DNA of 64,000 bases, taken from assembly GCF_036885605.1 (NCBI RefSeq), contig NZ_CP142523.1:5766001-5830000 (forward strand), read 5' to 3'. Made by a program: the position numbers and the translations under genes. A model generated the notes under the pieces. That model had not been told where the DNA came from. It ran no database searches and worked only from the letters and a program-made list of their open reading frames with translations. Positions 44,351 through 54,383 of this stretch are shown here, in pieces. Source of the DNA: Janthinobacterium sp. TB1-E2. GTDB taxonomy: Bacteria; Pseudomonadota; Gammaproteobacteria; Burkholderiales; Burkholderiaceae_D. Numbering within the stretch: the first letter of the stretch is position 1; each line of letters starts with the position of its first letter.

Positions 44351-45793
44351 TTATTTGACCGGCGCCGATGCAGGACGCGAATACAGGTCGATGATGGTGC
44401 TGATGCCATCCTGGCATACGGAGCAGAACGTCTCGCTGCGGTCGAACATGATGCACTGCATCTCGGGCCGGTAATAGCCGGACGACTCGTAGTGCGCGCC
44501 TTCGAAGGCGCCCACCGCATGGCGCTGCGGCGCTTTCGAGAAAAGCTGCTGCGTGTACGCCAGGTCGGCCTTGAACAAGCCGCTCATTTCACTTTCCGGG
44601 CGGTTGGCCGCGCGCAAAGCCGCGCGCTGCTTCTGGTATTCGCGCGCATGGCTGTCGTACGCCTCCTTCGGCCATGGCGTCGGCAGCGGCGTGCCCGCCT
44701 TCACGTGGTTCTTCCATTTCAGCCTGGCCGGATCGCGCAGCGCCGTGGCGTTCGGCTCCCACGGTTCCTGGCGTTCGCCATTCGACTGATAGGCCACGGG
44801 AGAAGTGTAGTACTCGTCGGCCAGGCCGGCGAAATGGTGGCCGAATTCGTGCACGAACAGGTAATTGGCCCAGTCGCTGTTGGCCGCCGCCGTGCTGAAC
44901 TGGCCGAAGATGCCGCCACCGCCGTAGGTATCGTTATTGACGAGGATTTCGATGAATTCATACGGCGCGTACTGCGCCAGGTCGCGCAATGCGCGGTTGT
45001 CCGCCGTCAGTACATAACGCTCGCTGCCGAAGATGTCGTAGCGCGTGCCCAAGGGCGACGCATGATGCACGCCCGTCGATGGACGCGACACGCCCGACTC
45101 CGGCGTCGGCGCGGCCATGGCCCACACATTGAAGTCATTGGCCCGCTCGCGGAACGGCGACACCGTGAAAAGATGCTCGGCCAATTTGCGCGCCGTCGCT
45201 TCGAACTTGCCCATTTCGGCCGCCGTATAGCCATCGCCCATGATCAAGAGGTCGACCTTGTCGGACGATGGACCGCTGATGCGGATCGGTATCGGCTTGA
45301 CGGGCGCCGGCGGCTGCTTGCGTATCACGTCCTGCGCGGCCGGATCGACGTCCGTGCTCCACACAATGGAAAACAGGCCGCGCTCGTCGCGCTTGAGAAT
45401 GCGCACGCGCACGGGCTGCTCGGGCTGCGGGAAGCGCACAGATTCCTGGAACGCGCGCGTGGTGGTTTTCGCTTCATCCGTGCTGGCCCATTCGCCGAAG
45501 ATGGTGGAAAAACCGCGCGAATACAGCACCTTGCCTGACTTGATGTCGACCACTTCCAGCATATTGTTGCCGCGGTTGCTGTCATCGATGGGGCGCGCCA
45601 GGTTGCCCGCCCATGGCAGGGGCTCGACCAGCACGCGCTCGACCGCATAATGCTCGCCCAGCGCATTGCCGCTGTGCTGGTAATCGAGGCGCATGGTGGC
45701 CGGCTGGGCGGCACTGGCCGCTTGCGCGGCAGGGGCGATGCCGGCGGCCAGCGCCAGCGCGCAGAGGAAGGATCGAATCGGGGTCTGCTGCAT
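44351..45793 (-). CDS. secreted M64-family metallopeptidase
   Basis: A 480-residue exported protein with signal peptide MQQTPIRSFLCALALAAGIA...AQA. An N-terminal domain (~residues 25-160) is followed by the peptidase M64 (IgA peptidase-like) domain: KVDLLIMGDGYTAAEMGKF, the zinc site NYLFVHEFGHHFAGLADEYY (His ~314), and MQCIMFDRSETFCSVCQDGI near the C-terminus, with two conserved Cys. ATG 45793 follows AGGAATGAC. It is monocistronic with a terminator. Targets of this family outside gut bacteria are largely unknown. Confidence 0.87.
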   Translation of the reverse strand: MQQTPIRSFLCALALAAGIAPAAQAASAAQPATMRLDYQHSGNALGEHYAVERVLVEPLPWAGNLARPIDDSNRGNNMLEVVDIKSGKVLYSRGFSTIFGEWASTDEAKTTTRAFQESVRFPQPEQPVRVRILKRDERGLFSIVWSTDVDPAAQDVIRKQPPAPVKPIPIRISGPSSDKVDLLIMGDGYTAAEMGKFEATARKLAEHLFTVSPFRERANDFNVWAMAAPTPESGVSRPSTGVHHASPLGTRYDIFGSERYVLTADNRALRDLAQYAPYEFIEILVNNDTYGGGGIFGQFSTAAANSDWANYLFVHEFGHHFAGLADEYYTSPVAYQSNGERQEPWEPNATALRDPARLKWKNHVKAGTPLPTPWPKEAYDSHAREYQKQRAALRAANRPESEMSGLFKADLAYTQQLFSKAPQRHAVGAFEGAHYESSGYYRPEMQCIMFDRSETFCSVCQDGISTIIDLYSRPASAPVK

Positions 45794-45956
45794 GTCATTC
45801 CTAAAACGGTAGAAAAACAGGTGAAGGGATCGGTTTTCCAAACAATCGGCGGGCCTGCCGGCAGGCGCGGGAAAAACCGCTGCGGCACATTGTAGCGACA
45901 GGAAGGGGACGTGCAAAGTGGCCAGCTTGACCCGGCAAGGCAATCGGCATATATTA

Positions 45957-45968
45957 GACTGACCAGTC
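45957..45968. promoter_or_regulatory. probable TetR operator
   Basis: The palindrome GACTG-AC-CAGTC, flanked by ATTA and GATTAAT, lies 20 bases before the TetR ATG. Its position fits autoregulation by the TetR protein. Confidence 0.65.
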
Positions 45969-45988
45969 GATTAATTAAAGGTAAGTCC

Positions 45989-46591
45989 ATGCGCACCATC
46001 GATCCCGATAAACACGCGGCACGCCGCGACGCCATTCTCTCCGCCGCGCGCCACTGCTTCGCGCACAAGGGCTTTCACCAGACCAGCACCGCCGCCATCT
46101 GCGCGCAGGCGGGCATGAGCCCCGGCAACCTGTTTCATTACTTCCCCACCAAGCAAGCGATCATCGCCGCCATCGTCGACCAGGAAGGCAGCGAGACGGC
46201 CGCCTATTTCGCGGGCGTGCAAGGCAGTGCCGATGCCTACGGCGCCCTGCTCGACTTCATGGACCTGGTGCTGGCGCTGGCGGCCGACGCGGACTTTGCG
46301 GGACTGGCGCTGGACATTGCCGCCGAGGCGATGCGCGATACGGACATCGCGGTCAGGGTGGCGCGCAACGACGCCAGCCTGCGCGGCGGCGTGCAAACCT
46401 TGCTGGAAGAGGCGGCCGCGCAGGGCCAGGTCGACGCCGCGCTGGCCCCCGCGCAAACGGCCGGCTGGATCGCCGCGCTGATCGATGGCATCTTCAACCG
46501 CGTCGCCGTCGATCCCGATTACGCGCCGCTGGCGCAGCGGGCCAGCCTGCACCTGTTATTGGCGCGCTTCCTGCGCCCTGCCCTGGTATGA
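45989..46591 (+). CDS. TetR/AcrR-family transcriptional regulator
   Basis: A 200-residue repressor. The N-terminal HTH (~residues 12-58) reads RRDAILSAARHCFAHKGFHQ then TSTAAICAQAGMSPGNLFHY and FPTKQAIIAAIV, a standard TetR pattern. The C-terminal helical part binds an unknown ligand (ALLDFMDLVLALAADADFAG). ATG 45989 follows AAAGG. The stop overlaps the ATG of a DUF418 membrane protein by 4 bases, so the pair is cotranscribed and the membrane protein is a likely regulatory target. Confidence 0.9.
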   Translation: MRTIDPDKHAARRDAILSAARHCFAHKGFHQTSTAAICAQAGMSPGNLFHYFPTKQAIIAAIVDQEGSETAAYFAGVQGSADAYGALLDFMDLVLALAADADFAGLALDIAAEAMRDTDIAVRVARNDASLRGGVQTLLEEAAAQGQVDAALAPAQTAGWIAALIDGIFNRVAVDPDYAPLAQRASLHLLLARFLRPALV

Positions 46592-47796
46592 GCGCCGCCA
46601 TGAGCCGCTCACCGAGTACGCCGCCCGCGCGCATCGCCGACGTCGACGCCCTGCGCGGCTGCGCCCTGTTCGGCATTTTGGTCGTCAATATCGGCGCCTT
46701 CGCCACGCCCTGGTTCGGCCTGGGCCTGACCGATCCCGCCTTTCACGGCGGCGTGGACCGCGCCACGCACTTCCTCGTCGCCCTGCTGTTCGAAACCAAG
46801 TTCTACCTGCTGTTTTCTTTTTTGTTCGGCTACAGCTTCACCCTGCAGTTGCAGGCGGCCGCGCGCGCCGATGCGCCATTCGTGCCGCGCATGCTGCGCC
46901 GGCAAGCGGGCCTGTGGCTGATCGGCGCCCTGCACGCCGTGTTCCTGTTTCATGGCGACATACTGACCACCTACGCTCTGCTGGGCATCATGCTGCTGGC
47001 GCTGCACCGCTGCGGCGAACGCCAGGCACTGTCCCTGGCGCTGGTGCTCGTCGCCGTCTGCGTCGCATTCTGGGCAGGCATGGCCTGGCTGCAAAGCCTG
47101 CAGCCGCCGGGCGACGCCGCGCAGCTGGCCGTGGCGATGGCGCAAAAGGCGGCAAGCGCGCTGGCCGCCTACCGCGCCACGCCAGCCGCCGTCATCCATC
47201 AGCACCTGCGCGAACTCAATGACATCTGGCTCGTCCTGCTGCTGGTGCAGGCCCCGTGTGCGCTGGCCATGTTCCTGTGCGGCCTGGCCGCCGGCAAGCG
47301 CGAGATGCTGCTGCATGCGAGCGACTATCTGCCGCTGCGCGGCCGCCTGCTGCGGGCCGGCACGCTGGCGGGATTGCCCGGCGCCGCCTTCTATGCGTGG
47401 ACCTCCGTGTATGGTGACAGCCAGGCATGGCAGGTGGCGGGACTGGCCGTGGGACTGGCCACCGCTCCGCTGCTGGCGGGCGCCTACCTGGCATTAGCCC
47501 TATCTCTGTTCGAGCGTCTGCGCGACGGCACGCTGTTTGCGCTGCTGGGCGATACAGGCCGCATGGCCCTGTCGAACTACCTGCTGCAGTCGGCCATCTG
47601 CGCCGTGCTGTTCCTCGCGTATGGCGCGCGGCTGATGGGCAGCGTCTCGCCGCTGGGCACCCTGGCGCTGGCCGCCATCATCTTTTGCGCGCAGCTGCCA
47701 TTGAGCCGCTGGTGGCTGCGCGGCCACGCTTATGGCCCTGTCGAGTGGCTGCTGCGGGCCCTGACGGTCGCCGCGTGGCCGCGCTGGCGGCGCTAA
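46588..47796 (+). CDS. DUF418 (YeiB-like) integral membrane protein
   Basis: A 402-residue inner-membrane protein with about ten helices. The N-terminal RIADVDALRGCALFGILVVN and C-terminal DUF418 region (FALLGDTGRMALSNYLLQSA, FCAQLPLSRWWLRGHAYGPVEWLLR) define the YeiB/DUF418 family, related to acyltransferase-3 proteins and of unproven function. It overlaps the TetR gene. It ends 8 bases before the convergent cyanophycinase gene. Confidence 0.87.
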   Translation: MSAAMSRSPSTPPARIADVDALRGCALFGILVVNIGAFATPWFGLGLTDPAFHGGVDRATHFLVALLFETKFYLLFSFLFGYSFTLQLQAAARADAPFVPRMLRRQAGLWLIGALHAVFLFHGDILTTYALLGIMLLALHRCGERQALSLALVLVAVCVAFWAGMAWLQSLQPPGDAAQLAVAMAQKAASALAAYRATPAAVIHQHLRELNDIWLVLLLVQAPCALAMFLCGLAAGKREMLLHASDYLPLRGRLLRAGTLAGLPGAAFYAWTSVYGDSQAWQVAGLAVGLATAPLLAGAYLALALSLFERLRDGTLFALLGDTGRMALSNYLLQSAICAVLFLAYGARLMGSVSPLGTLALAAIIFCAQLPLSRWWLRGHAYGPVEWLLRALTVAAWPRWRR

Positions 47797-47804
47797 CGCG
47801 CCAC

Positions 47805-49058
47805 TTACTTGTAGCGGTACAGGGGCTGGCGCAGCTGGATCGGGCGGATATCGAGGCGCAGCTTCAGCACCGAGTACGCTTCCGCCTCGGTCGAGCTGTA
47901 GCCGACGCTGTTGACGGTTTTACTGAAGCGGAACTCGAAGCCCAGGTCCGGGTACGGGTCGCGCGGATTGCCGAAGGCGATGCCGATGGCTTCCTGCTGG
48001 GCGTTGTCGATCAAATTGCCCATCAGGTCCAGCACGGCGTTATTGCCGAGGATATCGTTGGTAAACACAGGTTCGCGCATGTCGGGCTGGTTCGGATCGA
48101 GCTTGTTGTCGGCCTTGTCCGGCGACGGCGTAAACACGCGCGTGACAAGATTGAATTTGTCGCCACGGTCCAGATAGCTGATGGCCGCGTTGCTGATATT
48201 GAAATTTTTCACACCACGGTCGCTGATGGCGCCCGACAGGTCGATCAGCAGGGCGCCGCTGTAGCCGATGACTTCCACGTCGCGCATGGCGTCGACCACC
48301 ATGGCGCTGTTTTCATCGATGCCCAGCCCCAGGTGATAGCCTTTTTTCAGCATCACGGGAATCATGCGGGCAAAACGCCCACGCACCAGCAGATGCTGGT
48401 CGACGAACACGTCGCTGCCGATGAAGCCCAGGCCCGGCGCGATCTCGCGGCCATCCGTCACGCCCATCTTGAGCATGTCGAGCACGGGTTTGGCATCGTA
48501 GAACATGGTCGTGCTCATGATGGCCGCGCCGGCGCTGGAACCGGCGATCACGCCGCCGTTGCGGTAGACCGACCAGATGGCTTCCAGCGCGGCCGTGCGG
48601 CTGCCGTCCGGGCGCAGCAGGGCTTGCGTGATGCGCCCCTGGTCGCCGCCGGCAAAATAGATGCCGGTGGCCGACTTGATCTGCGTGACGATGGCAGGGT
48701 CTTCGGCCGCCTTGCGGTAATCGCGATTGGCCAGCTTGACGGCCAGCGGCACGAAAAAGGCCTCGGCGCCATATTGATTGAGTTTCTTGATGATGTTTTC
48801 ACCGGATTTTTCCGGGTTCATCGCGGCCGACGCCAGCACGGCGATGCGCGCGCCCGGCCCGCCCGACAGCTTGACGATACGTTGCCAGACTTCGGCATTG
48901 TCGGCGCGCAGGCCGCCGCCGATGATGACGAGAGTGCCCTGCGGCGCGCTGCCGATGGCGCTGCCGGCCGGCGCCGCCACGGCATGGACGCTGCACAATG
49001 CCAGCACGAACAGCAGCGCGGCGCGGAAGGTGTGGTACAGGCTTGAAGATGATTTCAT
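47805..49058 (-). CDS. cphE: secreted cyanophycinase
   Basis: A 417-residue exported serine peptidase of family S51. The signal peptide ends near residue 28 (ALCSVHAVAA). The catalytic core shows GTLVIIGGGLRADNAEVW, GIYFAGGDQGRITQAL and the nucleophile elbow GGVIAGSSAGAAIMS (Ser ~174), then LGLGIDENSAMVV. It cleaves cyanophycin into beta-Asp-Arg dipeptides outside the cell; intracellular CphB lacks a signal and is shorter. ATG 49058 has AAAGG upstream. It follows a TonB receptor gene on the same strand; both belong to a probable cyanophycin-use cluster. Confidence 0.88.
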   Translation of the reverse strand: MKSSSSLYHTFRAALLFVLALCSVHAVAAPAGSAIGSAPQGTLVIIGGGLRADNAEVWQRIVKLSGGPGARIAVLASAAMNPEKSGENIIKKLNQYGAEAFFVPLAVKLANRDYRKAAEDPAIVTQIKSATGIYFAGGDQGRITQALLRPDGSRTAALEAIWSVYRNGGVIAGSSAGAAIMSTTMFYDAKPVLDMLKMGVTDGREIAPGLGFIGSDVFVDQHLLVRGRFARMIPVMLKKGYHLGLGIDENSAMVVDAMRDVEVIGYSGALLIDLSGAISDRGVKNFNISNAAISYLDRGDKFNLVTRVFTPSPDKADNKLDPNQPDMREPVFTNDILGNNAVLDLMGNLIDNAQQEAIGIAFGNPRDPYPDLGFEFRFSKTVNSVGYSSTEAEAYSVLKLRLDIRPIQLRQPLYRYK

Positions 49059-49207
49059 GGTGCCTTTCGAATACAAGAAAAGTGGCGCGCACTTGTCGAT
49101 ACCGGCGCGCGCCCTTGCTGCCAAACTGCTGCTTGCAACCCAACTCCACCGAACGACGATACTACCTGCCGCATATGACAGCGTTGTTGCGGCATCCCCG
49201 ACTTTTT

Positions 49208-52003
49208 TTACTTGAAGCTGTAATTGGCGCTCGCATAGAAGCGCCGGCCGCGCGGGTCCGTGTAGCTGGGATCATAGCCGGACAGGAAAAAATAGGCCTG
49301 GTTCGAGTATGGCGGACTGGTATTGAACAGATTCTGTATGCCCGCGCGCAGCTTGAACTGCTCGCTCACCGCATAGGCCGCCGACATGTCCCACAAGGTG
49401 TACGCCTTCACCCGGTTCGGCTTGACCACGCTGCCGTCATCGATGTTGATGGCCGAGTTCTGATCCCGGTAGCCGCTCGAATACGTGTTCGACAGGCTGG
49501 CCGAATACGGGCCGCTATCCCAATCGAGTGTGATCGTGTGGCGCCAGCGCTGCACCACGCCGTCCGTGACGAAGCGATTGAGATTGCTGATGAAATCGTC
49601 GCCGGGACTGGTCTGGATTTTTGAGCCCAGCACATACGTGCCGCTCAGGTGGCCGCCAAAGCGTCCCCACGCCGTTTGCACGCCATGCAGGTCTGCCGTG
49701 ATATCGATGCCAGCAGCTTTTTGCGCACCGCGGTTTTCCTTGCGCAGCTCGATATAGTCGATTTCATTGTCCTCGTTGCGGTGCACGAGGTTGCCGTACT
49801 TGGCCAGGTTGCCCAGGATGATGTCGTCGCCGATTTCGCTGATCAGGTTCGTGCGCCTGATGTTCCAGTAATCGGCACTGAAGGTCCAGTGCCGGCTCGG
49901 TTCGAGCACCAGGCCCACCGAGAACTGGCGGCTGCGTTCCGGTTTCAGTTTGTCGTTGCTGTAGCGGCGCGTATCCCAGTCTTGCGCGCAATCGGCATAA
50001 TTGTTGTCCACGGTGGCGCACAGCACGGGATCGGGCAGGGTCGCCGTACTGCTGTAGACGGTGGGACGGTGCAAGTCCGACATCGACGGCGCGCGGAAGC
50101 CCTTGCCGGCCGAAGCGCGCAGCAGCACCTGCTTGCTGGGCATGTAGGTCAGACCGACCTTGGGACTGAGGGCGCCGCCCACCTGCTCGTAATGGTCGTA
50201 GCGGCCTGACAACTGCGCCTGCCATTGCCTGGTCAACGGCAGCAGCAATTCGCCATAGACGGCTTGTACATTGCGGCTGTCGCTGGTACCCCTGCCGCCT
50301 TCCGGCGCCGCATCGTTGCTGATGTTGTCGCTCATGAGCAGCGCCGATGGACGGAACTCGGTGCGTTCGCGCCGCACTTCGCCGCCCACGGCCAGCGCCA
50401 TGTCGCCGCCGCCCATGGGCATCAAGGCGCGCGACACCTTGAAATCGAGCGAGTCCATGACGCCGCGCGCATGGCGCACCTCGTCGTCGACCTGGATGCT
50501 GTCGAGCAGCGCCCGGCCTTTCGCGCCGGAAGGCCCGAAGGGATTGATGTCGCCGGCGGCGATCCCTGTCTGCAGCTTGTCGTACAAGACGTAGCCGTGG
50601 GTATCGCGGTCCTTCACCACATTGACGCTGTGATTAAAGCCCACGTCGTAATCCCAGCCGGCGAGCGTGCCGGTGGCGCCCACGACGTAACGCTGGCTCT
50701 CGCTGGTCAGCTGGCTGGTGCGCATACCCGCCTCGTTCAGCCGCATGCGCAGTTCCAGTTCGCGCTCCACCTGCTTGCCATCGTCATCGAGCAGCGTGTC
50801 GAAACCCGCATTGGCCAGCTGCGGCACCTTGCTGTAATCGAGGTAGCCGATCACGCGCGCCGACGACCCCACGTAATGGCTGCGCGAGCGGCTCAGCGCC
50901 ACTTCCGCATACAGCTGGTGATCGTTATTCAATTTCAGCACGCCGCGCGTGAGCAGGTTCTGCTTGTCCGTCTTCGGATACAGCTCCGTGTCGCCCATAT
51001 AGTTATAGGTACAGGCATCGACGCCACCCGTGCCCGCCGGCAGGTACAGATTGGCCGGCGGCGCGCAGTTCGGAATGCCAAAATTGATCTGGCGGTTGGT
51101 GATCGGCTGGCCGTTGAGCAGGAAGCCGTTGTCCTGCAGGTGCTCGCGCTGGGCGCTGGACAGGCGGATATTCGCCGGGCTGGTAAAGTTCGACAGCAAA
51201 TGCCCGAGGCGCTGCGGAATCTGCAGGTTCGGGATGAACTTGCGCTGCGAGGAGCGCAAGCCGTCCGTTTTTTGCAGGTCGACCACGGCGAAGATATTGT
51301 AGCCATCCGCAGCCAGGTCGCCCGTGCCGGCCGTGATGCTGGCCGTGCGCTTGCCCGCGCCGCCTTCATCGGTGCGGCTGCCGTAGACGTTCAGCTCCAC
51401 GCCCTGGTAATCCTTGCGCGTAATAAAATTGATGACGCCGCCGATGGCGTCCGTGCCGTACAGGGCCGAGGCGCCATCGAGCAGCACTTCCACGCGCTGC
51501 AGGGCGGCGGCCGGGATGTTGTTCAGGTCCACGCCCGCATCGTCGCCGGGCGAGGCAAAGTTGGCCATGCGCCGGCCATTGAGCAGCACCAGGGTCGACG
51601 AAGTGCCCACGCCGCGCAGGTTGGCGCTGTTGAAGCCGCGCTGGTCGCCGCCCACGTTGATGCTGGCGCCGTCCGTCAGGCCGCCCACGTTGGCCGACAC
51701 GCGCGCCATCAGCTCGGCCGCCGTCGTCACGCCTGCCTTTTCGATTGCGGCGCGCGTGATGATCTGCACGGGCAGCGCCGTTTCCGATTCCAGGCGCTTG
51801 ATGGCCGACCCCGTGATCTCCACGCGCTGCATTTTTTTCGGTGCAGGTTCTGTCTCCTGCTCCTGCGCCTGCGCCTGCGCCTGCGCACCATTGCCCAGCA
51901 TGCCCAGCGCCGCCGATACGCTCAGCGCGCCCAGCGCCACGCGCACGCCTTGCGCCAGCACCGACTCGCGTGGCAAGGCGCCGTCCTGTCTTTTCATCTG
52001 CAT
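49208..52003 (-). CDS. TonB-dependent receptor, probably for cyanophycin products
   Basis: A 931-residue outer-membrane receptor. The signal peptide ends near ALGMLGNGAQA; a Gln/Ala-rich stretch follows, then the TonB-box region and plug (VEITGSAIKRLESETALPVQ, LRGVGTSSTLVLLNGRRM, VEVLLDGASALYGTDAIGGV) and a barrel ending in Phe-Lys (YASANYSFK). No STN domain. ATG 52003 with GGGGGAGA upstream is preferred to the GTG at 52009. It lies between the RpiR regulator and the secreted cyanophycinase on the same strand. The inferred cargo is beta-Asp-Arg dipeptide or short cyanophycin fragments. Confidence 0.87.
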   Translation of the reverse strand: MQMKRQDGALPRESVLAQGVRVALGALSVSAALGMLGNGAQAQAQAQEQETEPAPKKMQRVEITGSAIKRLESETALPVQIITRAAIEKAGVTTAAELMARVSANVGGLTDGASINVGGDQRGFNSANLRGVGTSSTLVLLNGRRMANFASPGDDAGVDLNNIPAAALQRVEVLLDGASALYGTDAIGGVINFITRKDYQGVELNVYGSRTDEGGAGKRTASITAGTGDLAADGYNIFAVVDLQKTDGLRSSQRKFIPNLQIPQRLGHLLSNFTSPANIRLSSAQREHLQDNGFLLNGQPITNRQINFGIPNCAPPANLYLPAGTGGVDACTYNYMGDTELYPKTDKQNLLTRGVLKLNNDHQLYAEVALSRSRSHYVGSSARVIGYLDYSKVPQLANAGFDTLLDDDGKQVERELELRMRLNEAGMRTSQLTSESQRYVVGATGTLAGWDYDVGFNHSVNVVKDRDTHGYVLYDKLQTGIAAGDINPFGPSGAKGRALLDSIQVDDEVRHARGVMDSLDFKVSRALMPMGGGDMALAVGGEVRRERTEFRPSALLMSDNISNDAAPEGGRGTSDSRNVQAVYGELLLPLTRQWQAQLSGRYDHYEQVGGALSPKVGLTYMPSKQVLLRASAGKGFRAPSMSDLHRPTVYSSTATLPDPVLCATVDNNYADCAQDWDTRRYSNDKLKPERSRQFSVGLVLEPSRHWTFSADYWNIRRTNLISEIGDDIILGNLAKYGNLVHRNEDNEIDYIELRKENRGAQKAAGIDITADLHGVQTAWGRFGGHLSGTYVLGSKIQTSPGDDFISNLNRFVTDGVVQRWRHTITLDWDSGPYSASLSNTYSSGYRDQNSAINIDDGSVVKPNRVKAYTLWDMSAAYAVSEQFKLRAGIQNLFNTSPPYSNQAYFFLSGYDPSYTDPRGRRFYASANYSFK

Positions 52004-52036
52004 TGTCACTCTCCCCCTGATGTTGATGTCTGATTT

Positions 52037-53119
52037 TTATAATGATTTTGGGACTGCCTTGCGCTGCTTCGCCGCTGTTTTTCGTGGGCCCTGCACGCCA
52101 TGTTCGCCGCCATATAGATAGGCGGCGATGACGTCGCTCAAGCGGGCCGCTTTTTCTACGTTCTTTTTGTTCGATACCATCAGCGCCACGGCCAGCGCCT
52201 CGATCATGGCCAGCGCCGTGCTGGCGCTGCTGGGCAGGACAGGATGCGTGCTTTGCGCGTACAGCGCGTGGTCGGCCAGTTCGGCCAGCGGCGACGCGGG
52301 CGAGTCGGTGAGCGCCACGATGCAGGCGCCGCGGTCGCGCGCGAAGCTGGCCAGGCCGATGCAGTCGAGCGTATAGCGGGGAAACGCGATCACCACCAGC
52401 ACGTCGTGCGCCGTCAGGTTGACCAGGTGGCCGGCCGCTACTTCCGAGCCGCCGATGCCCACCACTTCCACCACATGCGGGCAAAACGGTTGCAGGTGCT
52501 GCACCAGCATGCCCGCCAGGTTGGCCGACAGGCCAAAACCCATCACATACACCACCCTGGCGCGCGTCAGTCGGCGCACCACGGCCTGCATGGCGGGCGG
52601 CGACAGGGCATCGGACGTGGCGGCGATATTCGCGGCCGCATATTCGAGGCTTTGCGTGATGGGCGAGGTGGCGCGCGCGCGCCGTTCTATCGTGCGGCGC
52701 AGTTTGTCGACCGGCTGCAACAGCGATTGCAGGGTTTCGGCCATGGCGCCGCGCATGGCAGAATAATTCTTCTGGCCGATATCGCGTGCGAAGCGGCTGA
52801 TGGTGGCCGTCGACACCTGGCAGCTGTCGGCCAGTTCCTCGATGCCCAGCGCCGTCACGCGCATCTGGTTGCGCAGCAGGTAATCGGCGATCTGCCGCTG
52901 CGAAGCCGAGCCGCCAGCCAGCACGTGCAGCAGCGCCTGCCCCAGCGGCGATTGCGCGAACGCGGCATCGGGCGACGCCAGCGTGGTGGCAAATGGCATG
53001 GGGGCGTTGCTTCTGGCAGGACTGGCGGATGCTCTCATATCACTGGCGGCCTGTATTCTTGGGCACTGCGGATCACTGGTGGAAGGCGAAATCGGGTCGC
53101 TGGAACTTACTGTACTCAT
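52037..53119 (-). CDS. RpiR/MurR-family transcriptional regulator
   Basis: About 360 residues. An N-terminal HTH_6 domain (RQIADYLLRNQMRV, IEELADSCQVSTATISRFAR) is followed by a SIS domain (VYVMGFGLSANLAGMLVQHL, HDVLVVIAFPRYTLD, VALTDSPASPLAELADHALY). SIS domains usually bind phosphosugars, but RpiR-type proteins also control amino-acid use. The start is uncertain: in-frame ATGs occur at 53119, 53041 and 52999, none with a strong ribosome site. The first ~45 residues are low-complexity Ser/Pro. It is divergent from the amidohydrolase gene and upstream of the TonB receptor, so it probably controls both arms. Confidence 0.85.
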   Translation of the reverse strand: MSTVSSSDPISPSTSDPQCPRIQAASDMRASASPARSNAPMPFATTLASPDAAFAQSPLGQALLHVLAGGSASQRQIADYLLRNQMRVTALGIEELADSCQVSTATISRFARDIGQKNYSAMRGAMAETLQSLLQPVDKLRRTIERRARATSPITQSLEYAAANIAATSDALSPPAMQAVVRRLTRARVVYVMGFGLSANLAGMLVQHLQPFCPHVVEVVGIGGSEVAAGHLVNLTAHDVLVVIAFPRYTLDCIGLASFARDRGACIVALTDSPASPLAELADHALYAQSTHPVLPSSASTALAMIEALAVALMVSNKKNVEKAARLSDVIAAYLYGGEHGVQGPRKTAAKQRKAVPKSL

Positions 53120-53213
53120 ATCAAAAAGAAAACTCAACAAATATTTGTAAAAGGATTTTCATTGATTTACTTCGTGAAAATATTGCTACATAATCGACCG
53201 GAATCCATCAACC

Positions 53214-54374
53214 ATGCACCTTTCCGGGGCGCCCACCATGCAAGTACAACAGCATCCCATCTCCACCGCGCACGCCAGCATGTCGTGCCAATTGAGCAGC
53301 TTCCACTTCGGCGCCGCGGCCGCCACTAGCCGCAGCGGCAAGAAGGTGTATATCCAGGCGGCCCTGCACGCGGACGAGGTGCCGGGCATGCTGGTGTCGC
53401 AGTTTTTGCGCCGCGAACTGCTGGCGCTGGAAGCGGCGGGCAAGATCCACGGCGAAATCATCCTAGTGCCGGCTGCCAATCCGATCGGCCTGGCGCAAGC
53501 CATCCATGGCGCACCGTTCGGCCGCTTCGACCTGACCACCGGCATCAATTTCAACCGCGCCTACCGCCACGTGGCCGATGAACTGAAAATCACGCTGGCT
53601 GGCCAGCTGGGACAGGATGCGCAAGCCAACGTGGCGCTGATACGCGAGCATGCGCGCGCCGCCATCGCCGCCTGGCGGCCGGGCACGGATGCGGAAACCT
53701 TGAAGAAAACCCTGCTGGGCATGGCCATCGACGCCGACATTGTGCTCGACCTGCACTGCGATAACGAGGCCGCACTGCACATCTATACGGGCACGCCGCT
53801 GGCGGCGCAGATCGCGCCCCTGTCCGCGCTCCTGGGCGCGCGCGCCGTGCTGCTGGAACTGGCGGCCGGCGAAGAGCCGTTCGACGAAGCCTGCAGCCGC
53901 TTGTGGTGGGATCTCGACGCGCACTTCGGCGGCCGCTATCCGATTCCCGCCGCCTGCCTGTCGACCACCGTCGAACTGCGCGGCGAAGTGGAAGTGAGCT
54001 ACCCCCTGGCCGAACGCGACGCCGCCGCCCTGCTGCGTTTTCTCGCCATCGAGGGCGTGCTGGAGATCGACGGCGCCGGCGACAACCTGCCCGCGCCGCA
54101 ATGCGAGCCGACGCCGCTGGCCGGCGTGGAGCCGATCCTTGCGCCGCATCACGGTGTGCTGGTCTACCTGCGCGAAATGGGCGAGGTGCTGGCCGCCGGC
54201 GATGCGGTGGCCGACCTGATCGACCCCGTCAGCGGCGAGACGACGACCTTGCGCTGCACGGTCGCCGGTGTCTTTTTTGCGCGCAGCGCCCACCGCCACG
54301 TCCTGCGCGGCATGAACGTCGGCAAGGTCGCCGGAGCCGTCGCCTACCGCGGCGGCAGCCTGCTGAGCCAATAA
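53214..54374 (+). CDS. succinylglutamate desuccinylase/aspartoacylase-family zinc hydrolase
   Basis: A 386-residue (or 378 from the ATG at 53238) M14-like zinc enzyme. Zinc ligands are visible as HADEVPG (His52, Glu55) and DIVLDLHCD (His ~177). The C-terminal ~90 residues form a beta domain (HHGVLVYLREMGEVLAAGDA) as in AstE/AspA relatives. The family removes acyl or aspartyl groups from amino acids. Next to cyanophycinase and a transporter it may split beta-Asp-Arg or a derivative. It starts the plus-strand arm divergent from the RpiR gene. Confidence 0.8.
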   Translation: MHLSGAPTMQVQQHPISTAHASMSCQLSSFHFGAAAATSRSGKKVYIQAALHADEVPGMLVSQFLRRELLALEAAGKIHGEIILVPAANPIGLAQAIHGAPFGRFDLTTGINFNRAYRHVADELKITLAGQLGQDAQANVALIREHARAAIAAWRPGTDAETLKKTLLGMAIDADIVLDLHCDNEAALHIYTGTPLAAQIAPLSALLGARAVLLELAAGEEPFDEACSRLWWDLDAHFGGRYPIPAACLSTTVELRGEVEVSYPLAERDAAALLRFLAIEGVLEIDGAGDNLPAPQCEPTPLAGVEPILAPHHGVLVYLREMGEVLAAGDAVADLIDPVSGETTTLRCTVAGVFFARSAHRHVLRGMNVGKVAGAVAYRGGSLLSQ

Positions 54375-54383
54375 GTGACACCC

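Noticed and set aside
44075..45538. Plus-strand frame opposite the M64 peptidase
   Set aside because: The minus-strand protein has a signal peptide and HEFGHH zinc site; the opposite frame is Arg/Val-rich without motifs.
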